A DNA stretch of 49,942 nucleotides from Caryophanales bacterium UBA4682 (GTDB lineage: Bacteria; Bacillota_I; Bacilli_A; RFN20; CAG-288), in assembly GCA_002404995.1 (NCBI GenBank), contig DHKY01000012.1, positions 1 through 49,942 of the forward strand, written 5' to 3'. A program made the translations under genes and the position numbers. Positions within the stretch are counted from its first letter, which is position 1, and the number at the start of each line of letters is the position of its first letter. Positions 25,977-33,947 of this stretch are shown piece after piece. Under the pieces are notes generated by a model. That model saw only the letters and a program-made list of their open reading frames with translations, ran no database searches and was not told the DNA's origin.

Positions 25977-26855
25977 ATGAACCTGATTTCCATTGACTGC
26001 GGAGGAACGAATCTCCGAGTTGCTGCTAGGGACGAAAAACTTCATATTCTTTCCGTCAAGCGCTGTGCTACGATCAACAACAACCCTTCCAAACTTTATG
26101 AGCTTAGGCGTTCCTTCATCAATGAAGTCTGCGAAGAAGCAAAATACGATAAAATCGATTCGATTGGAAGGTCACTTTGCGGAATTGTCATCCATAATAA
26201 AGTTGGCAGAGTCGGAAACCTCGGAATTAATGGTGATTTTGACTTTGAATCCAAACTCAGGGAAGATTTTCCAGGAGCAAAGATTAAAATCGCAAATGAT
26301 GGCAACTGTTCTGCCCTAGTCGAAAGCAAATTCGGAGCCAACCGTGGCAAACGTGATTCCGCTTTTGTCACCATTTCTACTGGTATTGGCCTTGGCATTG
26401 TTCATAACGGAAAGAGGATTGATACAACACTGGAAGCAGGTCGCGTTTTGACAAATTACAAAGGAAAGCTCTATGAAGCCGAAGGCCTCCTTTCCGGCAA
26501 AGGTATTGGTACTCTCTGCAAGCTTAACGGAATCGAAGATGTTCCTTCGGGAAAAGAATTCTTTGATGCCGTCCGTCAAGGAAGAGAGGATGTCAGGCCG
26601 GTTTACGAAGAGTGGAAGAATAGGAGGGCAGTTTTCTTTGCTGACCTGCAGCTCCTCTTCGATAATGAGGCCTATGCCTTATCCGGTGGTGTTATGAAAT
26701 CGAAGGATCTCTTCGTGGAAGACGTTGAAAAGAAAGCAAATGCCTTGATTGAAATCTGGCATCTGCATCCTATTGTCTTGAATGAAGCATTATTCAAGCA
26801 GGATGTCGGATTAGCCGCAGGTTGTGCCTTGGCACTTGATGTTCTTGGAAAATAA
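25977..26855 (+). CDS. ROK-family sugar kinase (glucokinase-like)
   Basis: 292 residues. The phosphate motif DCGGTNLRVA starts at residue 7, the catalytic Asp is D108 in ANDGNCSALVESKFG, and the second phosphate motif is STGIGLG at 134-140. The ROK sugar-binding motif GEIGH is replaced by EAGRVLTN and the CxCGxxGCxE zinc motif is absent, so substrate specificity is uncertain. The location six nucleotides after pyk suggests a glycolytic role such as glucose phosphorylation. Confidence 0.8.
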   Translation: MNLISIDCGGTNLRVAARDEKLHILSVKRCATINNNPSKLYELRRSFINEVCEEAKYDKIDSIGRSLCGIVIHNKVGRVGNLGINGDFDFESKLREDFPGAKIKIANDGNCSALVESKFGANRGKRDSAFVTISTGIGLGIVHNGKRIDTTLEAGRVLTNYKGKLYEAEGLLSGKGIGTLCKLNGIEDVPSGKEFFDAVRQGREDVRPVYEEWKNRRAVFFADLQLLFDNEAYALSGGVMKSKDLFVEDVEKKANALIEIWHLHPIVLNEALFKQDVGLAAGCALALDVLGK

Positions 26856-26880
26856 ATAATAGAAAGAAGGTTATTAAACT

Positions 26881-28830
26881 ATGAAGATTACGTTACCAGA
26901 TGGTTCCTTAAAGGAAATTCAGGATGGTGCTACCGCTTTAGACGCTGCCAAAGCCATTTCCTTGAGCCTTAGCAAAAAGGCAATCTGTGCAAAAGTCAAT
27001 GGCGAGCTCTTCGATTTAAACGAAAAGCTTCCCGGTGACTGCAAGTTTGAGGTTGTCACTAAAGCAGATGAGAAAGATGCCCTTCATGTCTTGCGGCATT
27101 CCGCAGCTCATCTAATGGCTCAGGCTATCAGCCATCTTTATCCTGGAACCAGGTTTGCTTATGGACCAGCTACCGAGGATGGCTACTACTATGATAGGAA
27201 GCTTCCAGAGGGTATTGTCCTTTCTGAAAAAGACTTCCCGGCTATCGAGGCTGAAAGGAAGAAACTGATTGGCCAGAACGAGAAAATCGTTCGCAAGGAT
27301 GTTTCTGTCGAGGAAGCCAAGCAGATTTTCCAGGGACAGAAATACAAACTTATCCATATTGATGAGCTTGCAGATAAGAACGCTCCGCTTTCGATTTATT
27401 CGCAGGGTGATTACTGTGACCTCTGCCTCGGGCCTCATAGGGAATCCACCGGCAAAATCAAGGCAATCAAGCTCAGGGCTACTTCGGCATCCTACTTCAA
27501 AGGCGACAAGAACAACGACTCTTTGACCCGTCTTTATGGAACTGCATTCTTCAGCCAAGAAGATCTCGACAAATACCTCAAGCTTTTAGAAGAACGCAAG
27601 GAAGCAGATCACAAGAAGCTCGGCAATCAGCTTGGCTTATTCAGGTTCTCTGATTTCGGTCCTGGTCTGCCTTTCTGGCTTCCGAACGGAAGGATTGTGC
27701 GTCATGAGATGGAAAACTATCTCTGGGACATTCTGACTAGCAATGGATACTCCTTCCTTAAGACTCCACAGATGCTTTCCCGTGAGCTTTGGATTACCTC
27801 TGGTCACTGGGGAAAATATAAGGAAAACAGGTACATCACTAAAGTCGATGGAAAGCCCTATGCCATCAAACCGAGGAACTGCCCGGGCGCTATCCTGGTT
27901 TACAAAAATACCCAGCATTCCTATCGTGAGCTTCCGATCCGCTATGCGGAATTCGGTCTTGACCATCGTCACGAAGCCAGCGGTGCGTTGAATGGTCTCT
28001 TCCGTGTCCGTGGCTTTACTCAGGATGATGCCCATATTCTTCTTGCTTTTGATCAAATCGGAGACGAAATCCGCCGCCTGTTAAAGATCTTCGGCCGGGT
28101 TTATTCAGATTTCGGGCTCACTTATTCCATCGAGCTTTCCACTCGTCCAGACAAGTTCGTCGGTAAGATTGAGACTTGGAACAAGGCTGAAGCCGAACTC
28201 AAGGAATGCTTAGAGGAAAACGGAATTCCGTATGAAGTCAATGAGGGCGATGGTGCTTTCTATGGCCCAAAGCTTGATTTCAAGATCAAGGATTCCTTAG
28301 GCCGTGTCTGGCAGTGCGGTACAATCCAGCTGGATAGGCAACTTCCGCATCGTTTCCATCTCAAGTACATCGATAAGAACGGAAAAGAGAAAGAGCCTGT
28401 CATGCTTCACCGTGCAATTTTCGGCTCCTTCGAGCGTTTCCTTGGCATTATCACCGAACATTTCAAAGGCGCCTTCCCGACTTGGCTTGCTCCGGAACAG
28501 GTCCGTGTCTTTGCCGTTAATTCGGACCCGGCTGTCGTCAAAGCAGCTGAGAAGATCAACAAGCATCTTATTTCCCTCAACATCCGTTCTTCCATCGACG
28601 AGCGCAATGAGAAGCTGACCTATAAGATTCATGATGCTCAGGTCAGGAAAGTCCCGTATCAGATCGTTATCGGTCCGAAAGAGGCTGAAAGCGGAGAAGT
28701 TACCTATCGTCTCTACCATCATCAGGACAGCCGTACTCTTGCCGCAAAAGACTTCTATAAGCTGGTCAAGGAAGACATCGACAATCGTATCACTTACCGT
28801 TCCTATCCGGACGATAAGAAATCCGCTTAA
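26881..28830 (+). CDS. thrS: Threonyl-tRNA synthetase
   Basis: 649 residues with TGS, editing, catalytic and anticodon-binding domains. The editing domain shows HSAAHLMAQA and CDLCLGPH. The catalytic zinc ligands are C334, H385 and H510. Codons 317 and 332 are AGG and give KEN-x-Y and KP-x-NCPG, which are KENMY and KPMNCPG in other bacteria. RVRGFTQDDAHI and GAFPTWLAPEQV are intact. The usual His after NCPG is Ala. No T-box leader exists: only 25 nt separate it from the ROK kinase. A strong terminator follows. Confidence 0.97.
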   Translation: MKITLPDGSLKEIQDGATALDAAKAISLSLSKKAICAKVNGELFDLNEKLPGDCKFEVVTKADEKDALHVLRHSAAHLMAQAISHLYPGTRFAYGPATEDGYYYDRKLPEGIVLSEKDFPAIEAERKKLIGQNEKIVRKDVSVEEAKQIFQGQKYKLIHIDELADKNAPLSIYSQGDYCDLCLGPHRESTGKIKAIKLRATSASYFKGDKNNDSLTRLYGTAFFSQEDLDKYLKLLEERKEADHKKLGNQLGLFRFSDFGPGLPFWLPNGRIVRHEMENYLWDILTSNGYSFLKTPQMLSRELWITSGHWGKYKENRYITKVDGKPYAIKPRNCPGAILVYKNTQHSYRELPIRYAEFGLDHRHEASGALNGLFRVRGFTQDDAHILLAFDQIGDEIRRLLKIFGRVYSDFGLTYSIELSTRPDKFVGKIETWNKAEAELKECLEENGIPYEVNEGDGAFYGPKLDFKIKDSLGRVWQCGTIQLDRQLPHRFHLKYIDKNGKEKEPVMLHRAIFGSFERFLGIITEHFKGAFPTWLAPEQVRVFAVNSDPAVVKAAEKINKHLISLNIRSSIDERNEKLTYKIHDAQVRKVPYQIVIGPKEAESGEVTYRLYHHQDSRTLAAKDFYKLVKEDIDNRITYRSYPDDKKSA

Positions 28831-28844
28831 TCCTATAAATCGAT

Positions 28845-28869
28845 AAGGGGAGGGAAGCCTCCCCTTTTT
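28845..28869 (+). terminator. Terminator of the pyk-ROK-thrS unit
   Basis: AAGGGGAGG (28845-28853), a GAAG loop and CCTCCCCTT (28858-28866) followed by T residues, starting 15 nt after the thrS stop. Confidence 0.9.
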
Positions 28870-28875
28870 CAATTC

Positions 28876-28909
28876 AAAAAAAAGAACCGCGGGGGACGGT
28901 TCTTTTTTA
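28876..28909. terminator. Bidirectional terminator between thrS and ftsL
   Basis: AAAGAACCG (28881-28889) pairs with CGGTTCTTT (28897-28905), extended by flanking A and T runs on both sides. It can serve the minus-strand mraZ-rsmH-ftsL unit as well as thrS. Confidence 0.85.
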
Positions 28910-28975
28910 TGAATCGGTTTTGTACCGGTTCATTTCTAGAAAGGAGGTATACCAAAAGCAGTTCATCACGCTGCT

Positions 28976-29206
28976 TTATCGATTGTGGCGAAGCTTCTGG
29001 TAATCGTTATCTTGTTCTAGAGCAGCAATCTCCTGCTGTTTTTCCTCGATAGAACGGGATAAACGACTGTTGTCTTTATAGTAAAAAGAGAAAGCAATGG
29101 AAAACATGATTGAACAGATAATCGTTAAAGCAGCTATGCCTAAAGTGGCATGTTTCAAACGATGGCTGACTTTGGTACGATTTGTCCGTACAATGCGGTC
29201 TTTCAT
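28976..29206 (-). CDS. ftsL: FtsL-like cell-division protein
   Basis: 76 residues: a basic N-terminus, one membrane segment at about 22-44 (LGIAALTIICSIMFSIAFSF) and a short coiled-coil-like tail (SRSIEEKQQEIAALEQDN). FtsL has almost no sequence conservation, so the call rests on topology, size and position after mraZ and rsmH in the division cluster. No ftsI, mraY or mur gene follows; the unit ends in terminators. A hairpin AAAGCAG/CTGCTTT (28955-28977) overlaps its stop codon. AAAGGAG precedes the ATG. Confidence 0.7.
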   Translation of the reverse strand: MKDRIVRTNRTKVSHRLKHATLGIAALTIICSIMFSIAFSFYYKDNSRLSRSIEEKQQEIAALEQDNDYQKLRHNR

Positions 29207-29209
29207 TGT

Positions 29210-30151
29210 TTATCTCCTTTCCCTTGCACGAAGTATGGCCGGTTTTGTCCGGTTATTCTCCTCGATTTCCTCTTCGTTTGGTCTAATCGGCTTTTTTGTT
29301 AGCAGTCTGTATTTCCTCACTTCTTCCTTCCTAGGCAAGTATTTGTCAGTTGGTTTCTTCTTGCAGTAGGAATTGAAGGTGTCCTTAACCATCTTGTCCT
29401 CTTCAGAATTGAAGGAAATCACGACAAGTCTTCCTTTCGGATTCAGGAAGCCGACAGCTTCTTTGAGGCCTTTCTTCAGTTGTTCCATCTCACCATTGAC
29501 TTCATAGCGAAGACCAAGGAAGAACTGTTTGGCAGGATGGCCTTCCTTTCTTAACTCTTTTTGAGGAAGGTTTGCTTTGATAATGTCAACGAGTTCGAAA
29601 GTCGTCTCAATAGGTTTGACTTCTCTCTTAGCAACAATGGCTTTTACGACAGGATAATAGATGTGACATTGTCCAAGTTCACCGAAGACACGGCAGAGTT
29701 CTTTTTCGGAATAGCTGTTTATAATCGACTTAGCGGTTGTCTTCTGTTCTTGGTCCCTTCTCCTATCCAATGGAGCATCATAACGATAAGAGAATCCTCG
29801 GCTTGGATCATCGAACTGCGGGGAAGAAACACCAATATCCATGAGAATGAAATCGGCTCCTTTGACTTTCCTTTCCTTTAGTTTTGAAACGGAAGATGCG
29901 AAGTCAGAATGGAGAAAATTCAGGTTCACCTTTGGAGAATAGGGTTTGAGGAAGTCCTTGCAGTAATTGATGGCATCCCTATCCCGGTCGATTCCATAGA
30001 AGGTAGAGCCCTTCTGTAGCTTCTTCAAGATAAGGGAAGCATGTCCTCCTCTTCCTAATGTCCTGTCAAGATAAGTAATTTTCTTTTTTTCCGGCAATAA
30101 AGCGACTACTTCATTCGCTAGAACTGGGTTGTGGTAGTTATAATCGCTCAT
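29210..30151 (-). CDS. rsmH: 16S rRNA (cytosine(1402)-N4)-methyltransferase RsmH (MraW)
   Basis: About 313 residues. Motifs are HNPVLANEVVALL near the start, YLD-AGG-TLGRGGHAS (the SAM-binding DxTxGxGGHS), DFILMDIGVSSPQFDDPSRGFSY and AKQFFLGLRYEVNGE. The ATG at 30151 is preferred over a TTG at 30163 that would overlap mraZ. It lies one nucleotide after the mraZ stop and is translationally coupled to it. Confidence 0.95.
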   Translation of the reverse strand: MSDYNYHNPVLANEVVALLPEKKKITYLDRTLGRGGHASLILKKLQKGSTFYGIDRDRDAINYCKDFLKPYSPKVNLNFLHSDFASSVSKLKERKVKGADFILMDIGVSSPQFDDPSRGFSYRYDAPLDRRRDQEQKTTAKSIINSYSEKELCRVFGELGQCHIYYPVVKAIVAKREVKPIETTFELVDIIKANLPQKELRKEGHPAKQFFLGLRYEVNGEMEQLKKGLKEAVGFLNPKGRLVVISFNSEEDKMVKDTFNSYCKKKPTDKYLPRKEEVRKYRLLTKKPIRPNEEEIEENNRTKPAILRARERR

Positions 30152-30152
30152 C

Positions 30153-30581
30153 TCATTTTCCAATCAAGCCTTGGGCATTGCTGCTGAAATCCTGCTGTGC
30201 TGTTTCTTCATACTTCTGGAAAGTGTCACTATCCCAGATTTCCAAATGATTCCTGTTTCCAACTACCATTACTTTCTTTCCGATTTTCTTCTTTTCAAGA
30301 AGCTGTTTCGGCAAAAGAATACGATTGTGGGAATCAAGCATCAACGGGAAGGTATTACTTGCAAAGGTGCGCTTGAAGTCACGAGAGACTTTATCATAAT
30401 CGCTTAGTTTCCTAATTTCTTCCCTTTTTCCAAGATAGGTCTTCTCAGAATAGATGTCGATACAGGCGTCTAGACCGAAAGTGGCATAAACCTGGCCGTT
30501 AGGAAACTCACCACGGTAATTTGCTGGCAATACGAGCCGGGATTTTTCGTCGATGAGAACTTCTTTCTGACCAAAAAACAT
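30153..30581 (-). CDS. mraZ: Transcriptional regulator MraZ
   Basis: 142 residues with two SpoVT/AbrB-like repeats: DEKSRLVLPANYRGEF near residue 12 and LDSHNRILLPKQLLEK near residue 83. MraZ is a ring-shaped DNA-binding protein that controls the division cluster, repressing or activating its own promoter according to species. Three 10-bp operator repeats lie immediately upstream (30591-30620). Confidence 0.93.
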   Translation of the reverse strand: MFFGQKEVLIDEKSRLVLPANYRGEFPNGQVYATFGLDACIDIYSEKTYLGKREEIRKLSDYDKVSRDFKRTFASNTFPLMLDSHNRILLPKQLLEKKKIGKKVMVVGNRNHLEIWDSDTFQKYEETAQQDFSSNAQGLIGK

Positions 30582-30590
30582 TTTTACTCT

Positions 30591-30620
30591 TTACCACTTT
30601 CGCCCATTATCTTACACTTT
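30591..30620 (-). promoter_or_regulatory. MraZ operator: three 10-bp direct repeats
   Basis: On the minus strand, reading toward mraZ, the units are AAAGTGTAAG, ATAATGGGCG and AAAGTGGTAA, exactly head to tail. They match the AAAGTG-plus-spacer box known for Mollicute MraZ. A possible promoter (TTGTAT, 17 nt, TAAGAT) would have its -10 inside the first two repeats, which would fit autorepression. Confidence 0.7.
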
Positions 30621-30705
30621 GGAACACATCCATACAAGTACTTTTTGAAAAAGAAATCATTTTTCGACCAGAAAACCTTTGAAGCGCAATCAGATAGCAC
30701 ATTTT

Positions 30706-30739
30706 ATTATACTTTTGTTTATTTTTGTACAAGTATAAT
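30706..30739. promoter_or_regulatory. Inverted repeat carrying two divergent -10 boxes
   Basis: ATTATACTT (30706-30714) and AAGTATAAT (30731-30739) are perfect inverted copies separated by 16 nt. Each half contains TATAAT in its outward direction. The minus-strand box has TTGTAC 15 nt upstream and could start a roughly 115-nt mraZ leader; the plus-strand box points at the 31017 gene. Confidence 0.45.
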
Positions 30740-30749
30740 TGCAGGGGAG

Positions 30750-30790
30750 AAGTGGGAGAAAAGGTTCTGTTTTTTTGCTTTTTCCCACTT
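30750..30790. repeat. Inverted repeat AAGTGGGA / TCCCACTT
   Basis: Two perfect 8-bp arms (30750-30757 and 30783-30790), extended by A-rich and T-rich inner sequence, can form a hairpin in either transcript. GTGGGA resembles part of an MraZ box. The rest of the gene-free stretch up to 31016 shows no further structure that I can support. Confidence 0.4.
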
Positions 30791-31016
30791 TGCACCCTTT
30801 GCATCTGCTTCAAGCCTCGTTTTCCGCCCCAGGCTCTTCATTCCATTAAAAGAAAATCCGGAATTTCCTGGTTCATTATTTGGATTAATGTTTTATTATT
30901 TCCCATTGAATTCTGACAATTGAGAAAAAAACTGACAAAAATAGAAGTTTTTTGAGTAAATCCAACAAAAGTAAACTAATATATATTGATAAGAATAAGA
31001 AAGTGAGTGTGTCATC

Positions 31017-32393
31017 ATGAATTACTTTGAGTCTAGTCCATTCTCTGTCATAAAGCCTTCTTTCCAGCAAACGAGGCAAATCAAGGCCGCCTATGCAAAG
31101 AGGATTACCGATGTAGAACATAATCTCCGGAATCTTACGGGATTAAACAGGTTCAAGCCCTATAATCCTTCAACCAAAGCGCAGACGGATAGGGTTTTCC
31201 CACGGACAAAGAACCTGAGCGAAAATCAATGGTCCCGACTGATTGATCTTCTTTGCTCGATTCATTACTTTGCATGCCATTACTACCGGAACAGCGATAT
31301 TTATTTCGACCAGGATTTAATCGATTCCTTATTCACTGTCGAAGAACAGGCTAACTGCCCTTTCAAGACCAAGGATAAGATAACTTTCTTCGGCATCGCA
31401 GCTGTTTGCTCTCTATTTGTCACAAAATCTACGATCATTTACTTCCTTTCCTATATCCAGAACATCCCAGGATTTGAAATCTCTCCGAATGCGAACAAGG
31501 AAAACCTTGCAGGATTGACGGATAAGCTAGGAAGTTTCCTTCCATCAAAGTATTTCTTTAAGCGACAGGCAAATACCGAGAGCCTTACCATCGTCCCGTT
31601 CCTGACACGGAATCTTCTTAAGCTCTTCCTCCAAATCGAGAAAAATGTATCATTCCCAACGATGTCCGGTTCTGCGCCTTCCTTCCTCGAAATTGCAAAA
31701 ACGATTCCGAATATCGACAAGAACAAAGAGGCCTTCCTTGATTTCAGGCTCTTACGAAACCTGATCTGCCATGGTTATTGGCCAGGCGAAGAGTTCATCT
31801 TCAAAGGAAACAAGTCCCCCTTTGCCAGGAGCAGGATTCCCTATGTCCTCCAAGAGTGGGCTGCAAACAGGGAGACTTTTCCAGGCGACTATTATGCCCT
31901 GCGACAGATCTGCAATGATACCATCAACAGGAGGATTAGTTCCCCAAGGTCGAACTTTGTCAAAAAGAGCATTCAAATTGCCAACAGCCAAGTCTTTGAT
32001 TCTGCCAAACTGGCAAAACGCGTAGAAGAAATCAATAAAATGGCAACAGATTTCCTCAAAGACTATCTTTTCTATGATCAGGAAACTTTCGATGAAATGA
32101 CCCGAGCAGAAGTCCTCTTTGATGGGTTCCGCTTTGAATTCAGCCACAATGAATTCGCAGATGGTCATGGCCGTGTATTCTGCTTCAAGAAGGCAAATAT
32201 CTACCACATTGTATCGAACGAGGAAATCAAGGTGAACGGAACGGGATCCGGTGCAAAAGAACTCTATTTCATTGATATCAATCCCGGACTAGGAAGTGAA
32301 ACTACCATCAACGGGACTCCGTATTCGCTCCTTTCTTTTAAAGAAGAGGAGTCTCTTTACCATTTCCTTGCCATCCGTAAGGTTACCCTCTAA
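31017..32393 (+). CDS. Unrecognised protein with a HEPN-like RNLICH motif
   Basis: 458 residues, no family recognised over the full length. Residues 247-252 read RNLICH, preceded by LL and followed by GYW; this is the R-N-x3-H form of the HEPN ribonuclease motif (Rx4-6H). The Arg is CGA (31755-31757) and so is a true Arg under the variant code. No signal peptide is seen. One moderately hydrophobic stretch (123-148) and a C-terminal region rich in beta-type residues (YFIDINPGLGSE) are visible. It stands alone, with a ~430-nt gene-free region upstream and a terminator downstream. The role is unknown; a stand-alone RNase or defence function is possible but unproven. Confidence 0.55.
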   Translation: MNYFESSPFSVIKPSFQQTRQIKAAYAKRITDVEHNLRNLTGLNRFKPYNPSTKAQTDRVFPRTKNLSENQWSRLIDLLCSIHYFACHYYRNSDIYFDQDLIDSLFTVEEQANCPFKTKDKITFFGIAAVCSLFVTKSTIIYFLSYIQNIPGFEISPNANKENLAGLTDKLGSFLPSKYFFKRQANTESLTIVPFLTRNLLKLFLQIEKNVSFPTMSGSAPSFLEIAKTIPNIDKNKEAFLDFRLLRNLICHGYWPGEEFIFKGNKSPFARSRIPYVLQEWAANRETFPGDYYALRQICNDTINRRISSPRSNFVKKSIQIANSQVFDSAKLAKRVEEINKMATDFLKDYLFYDQETFDEMTRAEVLFDGFRFEFSHNEFADGHGRVFCFKKANIYHIVSNEEIKVNGTGSGAKELYFIDINPGLGSETTINGTPYSLLSFKEEESLYHFLAIRKVTL

Positions 32394-32520
32394 GTCCCTC
32401 TGAAAAACTGCCTTTTCTGGTCCTTCCCTGGTTTCTCTGAATTCCCATATCCTCAAGCTCTTTTCTCGCGGCACAGGGCTTGAAAGTGCAGTTTTCTGCC
32501 GTTTCTGTGTTAAATCAAAA

Positions 32521-32543
32521 GGCCTCCTAGCGAATAGGAGGCC
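32521..32543. terminator. Bidirectional terminator between the 31017 gene and yceD
   Basis: GGCCTCCT, AGCGAAT loop and AGGAGGCC form a strong hairpin with A-rich and T-rich flanks. It closes both the plus-strand gene and the ftsQ-to-yceD operon. Confidence 0.85.
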
Positions 32544-32547
32544 TGTT

Positions 32548-33066
32548 TTATTCTTTCGTATCTTTTTCTTCAATCCTTTTGTCGAGGTCTGCGAAGGGAG
32601 AGTTTCCGCTGGAATGTTTTTCCTTGTAATATTCTTCTTCAGAAAGAAGAGTATAATCCGGAGTCACGATTTTCTTCAGTTTAGTCTTGGAATAATTCTG
32701 CGGGATAGCGTTCCTAAGCAAGGTCAGAACCGACCCACGGAGATCGTAGTTCCCATCTTTATCCCTTTCGATATCGCTCACTTCCTTATCCGGAGAGAGA
32801 ACAAGTTCGATCTCATCCTGAACCGGAAGGGCCAGGAGAGAAAGGTCATGGCTGTCCTTCCTCTTGATTTTGCCTTTGCAGGAAATAGTCAGTGCGAAAG
32901 TATTGCCAGCGGCAACTGCTTTTCCCTTCAAAGCAAGGGAATCCGCCGACACAAGAAGCGGGAACAAGTCTTTTTCCTTTTCGGATAAAACAAAAGGAAT
33001 ATCGAATTCCTGTGTTCCTTTCTTTCCGGCAAGCGGAGAAAACAAGACACGGTCATCATTCTTCAT
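32548..33066 (-). CDS. YceD/DUF177-like protein
   Basis: 172 residues. Family features are the beta-rich N-terminal half, a middle segment YDLRGSVLTLL-AGG-NAIPQ resembling the 'idl...lllaiP' block, and a C-terminal SPFADLDKRIEE resembling DPRxxxL. The family is linked to 23S rRNA accumulation and normally precedes rpmF (L32). No rpmF follows here; the gene ends at the terminator. The conserved Cys residues are not seen, so the match is moderate. Its start overlaps thyX by 11 nt. Confidence 0.6.
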   Translation of the reverse strand: MKNDDRVLFSPLAGKKGTQEFDIPFVLSEKEKDLFPLLVSADSLALKGKAVAAGNTFALTISCKGKIKRKDSHDLSLLALPVQDEIELVLSPDKEVSDIERDKDGNYDLRGSVLTLLRNAIPQNYSKTKLKKIVTPDYTLLSEEEYYKEKHSSGNSPFADLDKRIEEKDTKE

Positions 33067-33946
33067 TGGGAAGGTATCCTTTCTTCATCCTGTCCGCTTT
33101 GACTAATCCCCTTACAAAGCGGATGTCAGGATGCGCTGCTTCACTTAATCGTAATGAGAAAATATGCTTCCATTCTTCCATGCTGCAGGAAACCATGATA
33201 GAGGCCTTCAAAGAATTAGGAAGGACGCTTCTTGCTTCGTCCGGACGAAGCCCGTCCTGGATTAGCCGGAAGTAGGTGTCCGCCAGGTTCTGATAGAAAG
33301 CATCATAGACGTCTTTTTCTTCTTCGTATTTTAAAGGTTTGATGAATGTCAAGGAAGAATCGAACTTTCCCTTGGTATAATTGCAATACCGGGTCGATTC
33401 CTGAGCAAAAGAGCACGGACGATGACGGACGATTTCATGGGTCACACCACGATCGGTAATCAAATGGTAAGTCAGGAAGAGCAGTTTATCGTAGTCTGCC
33501 TGGCTGACATCATTTTTTATTGAGGATAGGGAAACATAATTGCACCTTGGCTGAGCAAGCGGAAGATTCCTTTCCTTCTTTATTTCTTCCGGTATACCGG
33601 ATAAAAGCCTCTGATAAACAGGATGGTCCTTGTGCTCAAGTATTGGACGAAGAGACAGAGAAACATAGATACAGAGGCTCTTCATAGAATCCACAATTGT
33701 CAGGTAAGGGTCCTGCAAAGAAAGAAGTTCCGTTTTTTTCTCTTTTTCAAGGGAAAGGATAAAACGATAATGTTCAATCCTTGCAAGATGAGAAGCAGAA
33801 ACAAGACGATTGATGAAGGCAATATTGCTAAGGTGGTCTTTTTGAGGAACTTGATAACAGTTGTGGGCAACGAGAGCAATCTTGTCGAAAAAGTCGGCAG
33901 AGGAAATTTCCTCTGCGCTCGGCGTAGCAAACCGGAACTGTGCCAT
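33056..33946 (-). CDS. thyX: FAD-dependent thymidylate synthase ThyX
   Basis: Makes dTMP using FAD and methylene-tetrahydrofolate. The signature RHRx7S is present as RHRPCSFAQES, followed by TRYCNY; all its Arg codons are CGT or CGG. The C-terminal part has ARSVLPNSLKASIMVSCS and the HPDIR motif. At 296 residues it is longer than the usual 220-250, mostly through an N-terminal and a middle insertion. It sits in the pheST-ftsQAZ operon. Confidence 0.9.
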   Translation of the reverse strand: MAQFRFATPSAEEISSADFFDKIALVAHNCYQVPQKDHLSNIAFINRLVSASHLARIEHYRFILSLEKEKKTELLSLQDPYLTIVDSMKSLCIYVSLSLRPILEHKDHPVYQRLLSGIPEEIKKERNLPLAQPRCNYVSLSSIKNDVSQADYDKLLFLTYHLITDRGVTHEIVRHRPCSFAQESTRYCNYTKGKFDSSLTFIKPLKYEEEKDVYDAFYQNLADTYFRLIQDGLRPDEARSVLPNSLKASIMVSCSMEEWKHIFSLRLSEAAHPDIRFVRGLVKADRMKKGYLPNEE

Positions 33947-33947
33947 G

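Noticed and set aside
28936..28952. AGAAAGGAGGT resembling the complement of the 16S rRNA 3' end, as a Shine-Dalgarno for a small plus-strand gene
   Set aside because: No start codon follows at usable distance and the region lies between terminator hairpins.
30582..31016. A tRNA or small RNA gene in the largest intergenic region
   Set aside because: No cloverleaf or GTTCRA motif on either strand; the region is explained by promoter-like and inverted-repeat sequences.
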